Source: Corallococcus sp. CA053C
GTDB taxonomy: Bacteria; Myxococcota; Myxococcia; Myxococcales; Myxococcaceae
NCBI RefSeq assembly: GCF_003611675.1
Contig: NZ_RAWA01000033.1
Location: forward strand, 1-41,961
Direction of reading: 5' to 3'
DNA: 41,961 nt
In this document: in pieces, positions 26,241 to 33,659 of the stretch
How positions within the stretch are numbered: the first letter of the stretch is position 1
Layout of the letters: the number at the start of each line of letters is the position of its first letter
Program-made: the position numbers and the translations under genes
Notes under the pieces: generated by a model
Seen by the model: the letters and a program-made list of their open reading frames with translations, nothing else
What the model was told of the DNA's origin: nothing
Database searches by the model: none

Positions 26241-27380
26241 ATGACGGACACCCCCGACCTGGACACCCTGCGGACGGCGCTGGAGCGCGTCGACGAGGAC
26301 ATCCTGGACGCGCTCCAGCGGCGCATGGCCCTGGCGGACGACGTGGCCCGCGCCAAGCTGGCGACGGCCTGGCCCTTCCGGGACCCGCAGCGCGAGGACC
26401 TGCTCCTGCGCAAGCTGCGCGGCCGGGCAGCGGAGCGGGGGCTTGATCCCCATGAGGTCGAGCGCCTCTACCGCGTCATCCTGGACATGTCCGTGGCCCG
26501 CCAGCAGGCGCTGGTGACGCGGCTGGACACCACCCCGTTGCGGGTGGGCTACCTGGGCGTCGAGGGCTCCTACAGTCACCTGGCCGCGCGCCAGCGCTAC
26601 GCCCACCGTCAGGGTGGCGTGCTCCTCACGGGCTTCGACTCCGCACGGCACGCGGTGGAGGCCCTGAAGCGCGGCGAGCAGGACCTGCTGTTGATGCCCA
26701 TCGAGAACACCACCGCGGGCAGCATGAACGAGACGTACGACGTGCTCGCCGCGGGCGACGGCGTCATCACGGGCGAAGTGGTGAGCCAGGTGGATCACCG
26801 GCTGCTGGGCGTGAAGGGCGCGAAGCTGGAGGACCTGCGCGAGGTGCTGTCGCATCCGCAGGCGCTGGCGCAATGCGAGGACTACCTGCGCACGCACGTG
26901 CCGTGGGCCCGCGCGGTGCTGGGGCCCGACACCGGCGTCGCCGCGCGCACGGTGGCGGACCGCAACGACGTGACGGTGGCCGCCATCGCCAGCGAGTCCG
27001 CGGCGAACCGCTTCGGCCTCGTGGTGCTCGCCAGCGACCTGCAGCCCGGCGCGGACTTCACGCGCTTCGTGGAGGTGGGGCGCCAGCCCACGCCGCTCGC
27101 ACCGGACGTGCCGTGCAAGACGTCCCTGATGGTGGTGCTGGAGCACCGCCCGGGCGCGCTGGGACAGGTGCTGCAACGGCTCACGCAGCGCGGGGTGAAC
27201 CTCTCCAAGCTGGAGTCGCGCCCCATCCCGGGCGCGCCGTGGCAGTACCGCTTCTACCTGGACGTGGAGGGCCATGCCGCGTCCGCGTCCGTGACGGCGG
27301 CGCTGGAGGACCTGCGCCCGCTCACCTCGTCGTTGCGCGTGCTGGGCACGTACCCGCGCGCGGAGCCCATCGATGGGTGA
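26241..27380 (+). CDS. pheA: Bifunctional chorismate mutase/prephenate dehydratase
   Basis: About 379 residues from the ATG at 26241, chosen because it aligns with the start of E. coli PheA. The mutase domain (about 1-90) keeps all the residues that bind chorismate there: Arg in LRTAL, Arg in RRM, Lys in AKLA, the Asp, Arg and Glu of RDPQRED and Gln in RQQ. The dehydratase domain (about 97-275) has the TRF motif (FTRFVEVG). The ACT domain (about 290-365) has PGALGQVL and LESRPI, the elements that bind phenylalanine for feedback inhibition. It converts chorismate to phenylpyruvate. Its end overlaps the second dehydratase gene by eight bases. Confidence 0.93.
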   Translation: MTDTPDLDTLRTALERVDEDILDALQRRMALADDVARAKLATAWPFRDPQREDLLLRKLRGRAAERGLDPHEVERLYRVILDMSVARQQALVTRLDTTPLRVGYLGVEGSYSHLAARQRYAHRQGGVLLTGFDSARHAVEALKRGEQDLLLMPIENTTAGSMNETYDVLAAGDGVITGEVVSQVDHRLLGVKGAKLEDLREVLSHPQALAQCEDYLRTHVPWARAVLGPDTGVAARTVADRNDVTVAAIASESAANRFGLVVLASDLQPGADFTRFVEVGRQPTPLAPDVPCKTSLMVVLEHRPGALGQVLQRLTQRGVNLSKLESRPIPGAPWQYRFYLDVEGHAASASVTAALEDLRPLTSSLRVLGTYPRAEPIDG

Positions 27381-28203
27381 CGACGCCCCCCGCATCGCCT
27401 TCCAGGGCGAGCGCGGCGCGTATGGGGACGAAGCCGCGCGCGCCTTCTTCGGCGCCTCGGCGGTGCTCATCCCCTGCCCCACCTTCCGCGCCGTCTTCGA
27501 GGCCGTGGCCGAGGGCCGCGTGGACGGCGGCGTCGTGCCCATGGAGAGCGCGCTCGCGGGACCGGTGGCGGAGGTGGTGGACCTGCTCCTGGAGTTCACC
27601 CCGCGCCTGTCCGGAGAGCTGCGCCTGCGCGTGCGCCACTGCCTGCTGGCGCCACCGGGCCGCCCGCTCGAAGGCCTCACCCGCGCGCTGTCGCATCCGC
27701 AGGCACTGGCGCAGTGCGCGGGCTGGCTGAGGAGGCACCACCTGCAGCCGGTGCCGGAGGTGAACACCGCGGTGGCGGCGCGGCGCGTGAGCGAGGAGGC
27801 CCCGGCGGGCACGGCGGCCATCGCCAGCCGGGCCGCGGCGGAGCTCTACGGCCTCACCATCGTCGCGGAGGGCATCGAGGACTCGCCGGACAACGCCACC
27901 CGCTTCCTCGCGGTGGGCCCGGCCCTGCCGCCACGGACTGGCACCCGGCGGAAGACGTCCCTGGTGCTCACCGTGAACGACGGGCCCGGCGCGCTCGCGG
28001 GCGTGCTGGGGGCCTTCGCCGCGCGAGGGGTGAACGTCGCGCGGCTGGAGTCACGCCCGGGCGGCGTCCGCGCCTGGGACTACCGCTGGTGCCTGGACGT
28101 GGACGGCGCGCAGGACGTGCCCGAAGTGCGCGCCGCCCTGGATGAGGCCCGGAGCGCGTGTACGTCGCTCCAGGTCCTCGGCAGCTACGCGATCAGCGAC
28201 TGA
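27373..28203 (+). CDS. Second prephenate dehydratase (PDT-ACT)
   Basis: A 276-residue protein starting at the ATG at 27373 inside the end of pheA, so the two are coupled. It has a dehydratase domain (about 7-180) with IAFQGERGAYGDEAA, VVPMESALAG, LSHPQALAQC and the catalytic TRF motif (ATRFLAVG), and an ACT domain (about 195-270) with PGALAGVL and LESRPGG. There is no mutase domain. Both catalytic and phenylalanine-binding motifs look intact, so it is not an obvious relic. The SHPQALAQC stretch is shared with pheA, suggesting an old duplication. It could add capacity, make a mixed complex with PheA, or prefer arogenate. The sequence does not decide. Confidence 0.9.
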   Translation: MGDDAPRIAFQGERGAYGDEAARAFFGASAVLIPCPTFRAVFEAVAEGRVDGGVVPMESALAGPVAEVVDLLLEFTPRLSGELRLRVRHCLLAPPGRPLEGLTRALSHPQALAQCAGWLRRHHLQPVPEVNTAVAARRVSEEAPAGTAAIASRAAAELYGLTIVAEGIEDSPDNATRFLAVGPALPPRTGTRRKTSLVLTVNDGPGALAGVLGAFAARGVNVARLESRPGGVRAWDYRWCLDVDGAQDVPEVRAALDEARSACTSLQVLGSYAISD

Positions 28204-29329
28204 CCTGCGCGGCCGGGGCCTTGCTGGCCGTCCCGTCGCCGTTCTTCACGGCCTCCGTGTACGCGCCGCGCACGATGGTCGTGTAGCGCTGCAGCGCGCC
28301 CAGCTGCTCCAGGCGCAGCGCCTGGGGCCCGTCGCACAGGGCGATCTCCGGGTGCGGGTGGAAGTCCACCAGCACCATGGACGCGCCCGCGATGAGCCCC
28401 TGCCCGATGGCGTGGAAGATGTCCGGCAGCCCATCCGGCGGAGCCTCCGCGCGCCCGATGGCGTGCGACGGATCCACGCACACCGGCATGCGCGTCAGCC
28501 GGCGAACGACGGGCACGTGCGCGAAGTCCACCATGTTGCGGTGCGGGTCGCCCAGGTGCGTCTTCACGCCGCGCAGGCAGAAGACGATCTTCGGGTTGCC
28601 CTCGCTCGCCACGTACTCGCACGCGTTGAGGGACTCCTCCAGCGTGATGCCCATGCCGCGCTTGAAGAGCACCGGGAACGCGCGCTGCTGGCCAATGCTC
28701 TTGAGCAGCTCGAAGTTCTGCGCGTTGCGCGTGCCCACCTGGAGCATGACGCCCGTGGGGTTGCCGGCCTGCTTGAGCGCGTCGTTGATCTCGTCGATGT
28801 GGCGCGGGTTCGTCACCTCCATCGCGACGACCTTGATGCCGTGCTTGCCCGCGGACTCGAACACCCACGGCAGGCACTTGGCGCCCAGGCCCTGGAACTC
28901 ATAGGGGTTGGTGCGCGGCTTGTACGCGCCCATGCGCGTGGTGTTGATGCCGCAGCGGTTGAGCGCCGCCATCATCGAATCCACGCTCTCCAGCGAATCC
29001 ACCGCGCACAGGCCCGCGAAGATGTTCACCGAGCGGTCGTCGAAGGTGACGCCGTTGTATTCAAAGCCCGCCGTGGTGCGCTGGCCGCCGTGCCGGCCGA
29101 TGATCCGGTACTTCTGCGACACGCGCACCACCTGGCGCACGCCGGGCAGCTGCTGGAAGGGCTCCAGCGGGACCTGCGCGGTGGAGCCCAGCAGGTACAG
29201 CTCCGTGATGGTGGACTCGGCGCCCTGGACCACGTGCGCGCGGGGGGTGACGCCCTCGTACTGCGAAGCGAGGTGGAGGACGGCGTTCACGACGGATTCG
29301 GGGGAATCCGGCTCGAGCATCACGATCAT
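28193..29329 (-). CDS. aroF: DAHP synthase-like protein (type I-beta), divergent
   Basis: About 378 residues from the ATG at 29329, which has aggaga upstream. An N-terminal ferredoxin-like domain (about 1-75) precedes the (beta/alpha)8 barrel, as in feedback-regulated type I-beta DAHP synthases. The barrel keeps the metal Cys in AGLCAVDS, FKRGMG, VCVDPSHAIGR and CDGPQAL. Several usually fixed positions differ: AGPC reads AGLC, the CERG motif reads CLRG, and the VEVHP glutamate region reads VDFHP. It would condense PEP with erythrose 4-phosphate, the first step to chorismate, which pheA next door consumes. Its 3' end overlaps the second dehydratase gene by 11 bases. The symbol reflects family, and activity is somewhat uncertain. 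Confidence 0.82.
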   Translation of the reverse strand: MIVMLEPDSPESVVNAVLHLASQYEGVTPRAHVVQGAESTITELYLLGSTAQVPLEPFQQLPGVRQVVRVSQKYRIIGRHGGQRTTAGFEYNGVTFDDRSVNIFAGLCAVDSLESVDSMMAALNRCGINTTRMGAYKPRTNPYEFQGLGAKCLPWVFESAGKHGIKVVAMEVTNPRHIDEINDALKQAGNPTGVMLQVGTRNAQNFELLKSIGQQRAFPVLFKRGMGITLEESLNACEYVASEGNPKIVFCLRGVKTHLGDPHRNMVDFAHVPVVRRLTRMPVCVDPSHAIGRAEAPPDGLPDIFHAIGQGLIAGASMVLVDFHPHPEIALCDGPQALRLEQLGALQRYTTIVRGAYTEAVKNGDGTASKAPAAQVSR

Positions 29330-29389
29330 GCGAAGGGTTCTCCTGAGGAAGGGCGACCGCTCGGCATTCAACACCGTCGCAGCGCCCTT

Positions 29390-29426
29390 TCCCTCCGCTT
29401 TTATTGGAAAATTATGTGAAACAAGC
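29390..29426 (-). promoter_or_regulatory. AT-rich promoter candidate for the DAHP synthase gene
   Basis: The stretch at 29399-29424 is the most AT-rich in this part of the window (leftward reading: TTGTTTCACATAATTTTCC and on). It lies about 70-95 bases before the DAHP synthase ATG. A TTGTTT box is visible, but its partner -10 box is not convincing. Confidence 0.35.
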
Positions 29427-29993
29427 TCAGGAGGAGGCAGGCCTCAGCCGGGTCGCCAGCACTGCGTAGTGCTCCTGCTGGGTAGGGTCACCCAGGTGCT
29501 CCCACACGTCCGACAGGGCCTTGGCGGCCTCGACGTAGGCGGGAGACAGCTCGAGCGCCAGCTCGAAGGTCTGTCGGGCCAGCCGGTAGCGGGCCTTGTC
29601 CGGCCGCCGGCCCTGCGTCAGCAGCGTGTTACCCAGGTGGTAGACCTCGATGGCGGCGGCCTCCCGGTAGCCGGGGGTGGGGTTGAGTTGGACCGCACGC
29701 TCCATCAGGAGGGCGGCGGCCTCGGGCTCCCCCAGGGCCAGCTGGCACAGCGCGGCCTCGCGGTGGGGGTCCGGCGCGGTGGGGTCCAGCTCGATGGCGC
29801 GCTGGAAGCCCTTCAGCGCCTCTTCGGTCCGCCCCAGCTGCTTGAGGGCGAAGGCCTTCCCGGTGAGCGCGGGGAAGTGGCTTGGATCCACGGCGAGGAC
29901 CTGGTCGAAGGACTGGACCGCGGCCTCGTGGTCGCCGGCCATGGAGCGGTGGGCGCCTTCGTTGAACGCCGCGAACAACAACGACCTGGACAT
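29427..29993 (-). CDS. TPR-repeat protein
   Basis: About 188 residues from the ATG at 29993 (MSRSLL), preceded by a gtgggggat sequence. In-frame sequence further upstream is not protein-like. At least four tetratricopeptide helices pairs are seen: AGDHEAAVQSFDQVLAVDPSH, GRTEEALKGFQRAIELDPTA, GEPEAAALLMERAVQLNPTP, and a last unit ending FELALELSPAYVEAAKAL. No signal peptide or membrane helix, so it is probably cytoplasmic and binds other proteins. Divergent from the antiporter gene. No specific partner is suggested. Confidence 0.85.
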   Translation of the reverse strand: MSRSLLFAAFNEGAHRSMAGDHEAAVQSFDQVLAVDPSHFPALTGKAFALKQLGRTEEALKGFQRAIELDPTAPDPHREAALCQLALGEPEAAALLMERAVQLNPTPGYREAAAIEVYHLGNTLLTQGRRPDKARYRLARQTFELALELSPAYVEAAKALSDVWEHLGDPTQQEHYAVLATRLRPASS

Positions 29994-30207
29994 CGATCCC
30001 CCACGGGACAGGGTGGCGTGGGGCCGCGCGTCCGCACGCGGCCCGAAAGGCGCAAGCCTGTCACCGGGGGTGTCCGCCCTGCAAAGGCGCGCCCCCTCCC
30101 CGGCTGATGGCACCCATCGCGTTTGCCGCTGTTTTGTCCCTGTCCGGACCCTGCCGTCCTGCGCTACGCCGCAGGTTCCAGGCGCACCACCCACCGGGGA
30201 CACCACC

Positions 30208-31851
30208 ATGCACGTGTTCGAGATCGTCATCGCGCTGCTGCTGGGCGGCGCGGGGCTGGCGGCGCTGTCCCGGCGGATCGGCACGCCCTATCCGGCCATG
30301 GTGGCGCTCGCGGGGGCCGTGCTGGCGCTGGTGCCGGGGACGCCGGAGCTGGTGTTGGATCCGGAGCTGGCGCTCACGCTCTTCGTCGCGCCGGTGCTGC
30401 TGGACGCGGCGTTCGACGCCTCCCCGCGAGACCTGCGCGCGAACTGGAGGCCGGTGGCGAGCCTGGCCCTGGGCGCCGTGGTGCTCACGGTCATCGCGGT
30501 GGCGGTGGCCGTGCATTGGATGGTGCCATCCATGCCGTGGGCCGCGGCCATCGCGCTGGGTGCCATCGTCGCGCCTCCGGACGCGGCGGCGGCCACGGCG
30601 GTGCTGAAGCAGCTGCGGCCCCCGCACCGGCTGCTCGTCATCCTCGAAGGCGAGAGCTTGTTCAACGACGCGAGCGCGCTGCTCATCTACCGGCTCGCGC
30701 TGGGGGCCACGGCCGCAGGCGGCATCGTGGGTTGGGGCGCGGTGCCGATGCTGCTCGTCGTCACGGTGGGCAGCCTGCTGCTGGGGTACGTGCTCGCGCG
30801 GTTCACCCTCTTCGCGAACCGGTTCATCGACGACGTGGCCACGGCCGCCATCGTGCAGTTCGGCAGCACGTTCGCAGTGTGGATCCTCGCGGAGCGGCTG
30901 CACCTGTCCGGCATCCTCACCACGGTCGTCTACGCGATGACGGCCTCGCGGACCGCGTCCAGCCTGGTCCCCGCGCGGATCCGCATCCCGACGTACGCGG
31001 TGTGGGAGGTGGCCGTGTTCGTGTTGAACGTGCTCGCGTTCATCCTCGTGGGCTTCCAGCTCAAGTCCATCGTCGAGCGCTTCGACCGGCCCACCTGGCT
31101 GGAATACACCTGGGTCGCGGCGGTGGTGACCGTCACCGCGATCCTCGCGCGCATCGCCTGGGTGATGGGCGTGACGGCGCTTCGCCGGTGGCGGCAGAAG
31201 CCTGTCTCCGAGGCGTCCCCGGGCGCCGCCAACGCGGATGCGCTCTCGCCGCATGCCTCCATGCTGGTGGGGTGGTGCGGGATGCGGGGCATCGTGACGC
31301 TCGCGGCGGCGCTCGCGCTGCCGACGGGAGGTGAGGGCGTCGCGCCGTTCCCCTTCCGCGACCTCATCCTCTTCACCGCCTTCTCGGTGGTGTTGGGCAC
31401 GCTCGTGTTGCAGGGCATGACGCTGCGGCCGCTGATGTCGCGCCTGGAGCTGGGCGACGACGACGAGGTCGAACACGAGGTGAGGGTCGCCCGGGTCGCG
31501 ATGCTCCGTTCAGCGCTGGCGGCGATGGACACCTCGCCGTCCGGCACGGAGATGGCCACGCTCGTGCGGCGGCGCTACGAGCTGCAACTGCGGAGGGCGA
31601 AGCAGGTGCTGGAGGGACACGCGGGCGAAGGCTCCGGGCCCCGTCCGGACAGCGTGACGACGCCGTGGGGGCCGCCCTCCGCAGACGCGGAGCTGGTGCG
31701 CACCGCGATGTCCGCCGAACGCCAGCGCCTGCTGGAGCTGCGCGCGAATGGAACCATCGGCGATGCCGCGTTCCAGCAGGTGGAGCAGGAGCTGGACTGG
31801 TCGGAGCTCGACCTGCAACAACTGCTGCGCGCGGAGGCGGCCGACCTCTGA
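30208..31851 (+). CDS. CPA1-family Na+/H+ antiporter
   Basis: About 547 residues from the ATG at 30208, which has cgggga upstream; an open frame continues upstream but is not protein-like. About twelve hydrophobic segments fill residues 1-400. The family signatures are ALGAIVAPPDAAAATAVL, which holds the pair of residues around the ion site in helix 5, LEGESLFNDASALLIY, and the late GMRGIVTLAAALALP. A hydrophilic tail of about 130 residues (about 415-547), rich in Arg/Glu, is probably cytoplasmic and regulatory. It exchanges sodium or potassium for protons across the inner membrane. Its end is 12 bases from the end of the convergent anti-sigma-like gene. Confidence 0.92.
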   Translation: MHVFEIVIALLLGGAGLAALSRRIGTPYPAMVALAGAVLALVPGTPELVLDPELALTLFVAPVLLDAAFDASPRDLRANWRPVASLALGAVVLTVIAVAVAVHWMVPSMPWAAAIALGAIVAPPDAAAATAVLKQLRPPHRLLVILEGESLFNDASALLIYRLALGATAAGGIVGWGAVPMLLVVTVGSLLLGYVLARFTLFANRFIDDVATAAIVQFGSTFAVWILAERLHLSGILTTVVYAMTASRTASSLVPARIRIPTYAVWEVAVFVLNVLAFILVGFQLKSIVERFDRPTWLEYTWVAAVVTVTAILARIAWVMGVTALRRWRQKPVSEASPGAANADALSPHASMLVGWCGMRGIVTLAAALALPTGGEGVAPFPFRDLILFTAFSVVLGTLVLQGMTLRPLMSRLELGDDDEVEHEVRVARVAMLRSALAAMDTSPSGTEMATLVRRRYELQLRRAKQVLEGHAGEGSGPRPDSVTTPWGPPSADAELVRTAMSAERQRLLELRANGTIGDAAFQQVEQELDWSELDLQQLLRAEAADL

Positions 31852-31863
31852 AAGCGCCCCGCC

Positions 31864-32697
31864 CTACGGTGCCTTGCGAAGCGTGACGGAGATCTGCCGC
31901 AAGGTCTCGGGTAGCGCCAGCCGCGCGTCACGAGCGCCCTGCGAAGGCAGACGTCGCGCGGCCTCCAGGATGGCGGCGACATCGAGGGGGCTGTTTCCGG
32001 TCACGAGGATGAAGCGCTCGAAGCCGGGCGCATCGTCCAGCGCATAGGCCTGGGACAGGGGCACCGCGCCGCCGGGCTGGAGCGCGGTGGAGTCGCCGGG
32101 ATGCGCGGGGAAGTGCAGCGTGACGACCCCGCGTCCATCGAGCGACACCACCACCCCATGCGATTGATCCGCCGCGAGGTAGCTCAGCTGCAACACGTCC
32201 CCCGCCCGGGCGAGGGCACCGTCGGAGAGCAGCTCCGCCTCCCCTGCCCCCTGGCGATGGATCCGCAGTCGGGCATCGCCCTTGATCCGCACCGCCTCTC
32301 CCAGCACCGACGCAACGGGAGGCGGTGACACGAAGCGCGAGCCGTCCCACACGAGCACCGCCAGCATCGCCGCCACGGGAGCCCCGAGCGCGAACCACCG
32401 GCCCCCACTCGCCCACGCGGGCGAAGGCGGAGCCGCGTGGCGCTTCAAGGCCTGTCCCCGACGGCGGCGCTCGACCTCGGCCGCGACCCGCGCGGGTGGA
32501 TACGTCTCCAGGATGCGGCGGGTGTCCGTGCGCAGCGCGTCCAGCCACGCCCGGGCGTCCGGGTCCCGCGCCAGCAGCGCTTCCACCTCCGCGCGGTCGT
32601 GGGGCGACAGCTCCTCCAGGAGGAATCGCTCCAGCTGCCAGCCGGGCAGGCTGCCACGAAGCGGCAGGTCATCCTCCGGTCGCAAGGTGTCGTCCAC
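31864..32697 (-). CDS. Anti-sigma-factor-like membrane protein
   Basis: About 277 residues from a GTG at 32697 with gaggaga upstream; another GTG at 32730 is possible. The N-terminal part (about 15-75, with LERFLLEELSPHDRAEVEALLARDPDARAWL) looks like the helical domain of anti-sigma factors. It is followed by an Arg-rich stretch and one membrane helix (about 100-120). The C-terminal part is a beta-rich domain with GVVVSLDGRGVVTLHFP and a YALDDAPGFERFILVT segment, similar in style to DUF4384-type proteins of myxobacteria. No sigma factor gene is adjacent, although the spacing to the epimerase gene leaves room for cotranscription. The family call is tentative. Confidence 0.6.
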   Translation of the reverse strand: MDDTLRPEDDLPLRGSLPGWQLERFLLEELSPHDRAEVEALLARDPDARAWLDALRTDTRRILETYPPARVAAEVERRRRGQALKRHAAPPSPAWASGGRWFALGAPVAAMLAVLVWDGSRFVSPPPVASVLGEAVRIKGDARLRIHRQGAGEAELLSDGALARAGDVLQLSYLAADQSHGVVVSLDGRGVVTLHFPAHPGDSTALQPGGAVPLSQAYALDDAPGFERFILVTGNSPLDVAAILEAARRLPSQGARDARLALPETLRQISVTLRKAP

Positions 32698-32748
32698 GTG
32701 GGTCTCCTCGTCGCACGAGCAACCCAACACCGCGCGTTGGAGGGAGTG

Positions 32749-33552
32749 TCACCCCCGCGCCTCTTCCTCCAGGGCCGCGACGAAGCCGGTCGTGAAGTCC
32801 GGGTAGCGCGGCGTCCAGCCCAGGGCCTCCAGCTTCGCGGCGACGATGGACCGGTCTCCGCGCAGGGACTCGTGGAGCGACTCCAGGGGCACGCGGGGCG
32901 GCATGGGAAGGCCCAGGTGCTCGCTGAGCCAGACCGCCGTCTCCTCCTGCGTCGCGGGGCGCCGGTCCGCCACGCAATACACTTCGCCCGGAGCGCCGCG
33001 TTCGAGCACCACGCGCACGGCCTCCACCAGATCATCCACGTGGACGCGGGACACCCGGCCCCCACCCGATTCAGGAATGCGCAGCGTGCCCGCCTTCATC
33101 CGGCCTGCGGTGTTGCGCCCGGGACCGTAGATGCCCGCGATGCGCAGCACGCTCGCGCCCACCGGCAGGAAGCGCGCCTCCGCCTCCAGCCGGCCCCGAG
33201 CCGAAGCCGAAGTCGGGTCCACGGGCGTCGTCTCATCCACCCGCCCGCGCGCGGCGCCATACACCCCCGTGGACGACAGGTAGACGAGCCGCGCAGGCCG
33301 CGCCCGCGACAGCACCTGCGCGAAGTGCGCATCCAGCCCGGCATCCGGAGGCACGGAGTCGACGACATGCGCGTCCCCGGCCCGCGACAGCGCATCGTCG
33401 AGCGACAACACCCGCACGCCTGCGCCCTCCAGCAGCGCGCGGCGCGAGGCCTCGCGCGTGGTGGCGATCACCTCGCGGCCGGACCGGGCCTCCACCAGGG
33501 CCCACCGGGTGAGCGTGTAGCCACAGCCGAGCAGGACGAGCGGAGCGGTCAT
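32749..33552 (-). CDS. NAD-dependent epimerase/dehydratase-like protein
   Basis: About 267 residues from the ATG at 33552 (MTAPLVLLG); the longer open frame includes the terminator hairpin and is rejected. An extended-SDR Rossmann fold is visible: the glycine loop LLGCGYTLTRWAL at the start, VYLSSTGVYG with the catalytic-type Ser, LRIAGIYGPGRN, and the VSRVHVDDLVEAV stretch. The usual YxxxK pair is not obvious, since the expected Tyr region reads SARGRLEAE. It may therefore bind rather than convert nucleotide sugars, as in YeeZ-like proteins. Followed by the anti-sigma-like gene on the same strand. Confidence 0.8.
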   Translation of the reverse strand: MTAPLVLLGCGYTLTRWALVEARSGREVIATTREASRRALLEGAGVRVLSLDDALSRAGDAHVVDSVPPDAGLDAHFAQVLSRARPARLVYLSSTGVYGAARGRVDETTPVDPTSASARGRLEAEARFLPVGASVLRIAGIYGPGRNTAGRMKAGTLRIPESGGGRVSRVHVDDLVEAVRVVLERGAPGEVYCVADRRPATQEETAVWLSEHLGLPMPPRVPLESLHESLRGDRSIVAAKLEALGWTPRYPDFTTGFVAALEEEARG

Positions 33553-33593
33553 GGCCCCCGCGATACCGGGCAACCCCCGTCGCACGCAAGCAA

Positions 33594-33628
33594 ACGGCCC
33601 TCCTTCCGTCATCCGGAAGGAGGGCCGT
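33594..33628 (-). terminator. Perfect 15-bp hairpin, terminator of the NtrC-type gene
   Basis: ACGGCCCTCCTTCCG (33594-33608) and its exact reverse complement CGGAAGGAGGGCCGT (33614-33628) surround a five-base loop. It lies 32 bases after the stop of the sigma-54 activator gene and 42 bases before the epimerase-like gene, both leftward. Only three T residues follow on the transcript side, so it is a strong hairpin with a weak U-tract. Confidence 0.75.
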
Positions 33629-33659
33629 GGTGCTTCGCGATGAGGCAGGAGGCGCGGCG

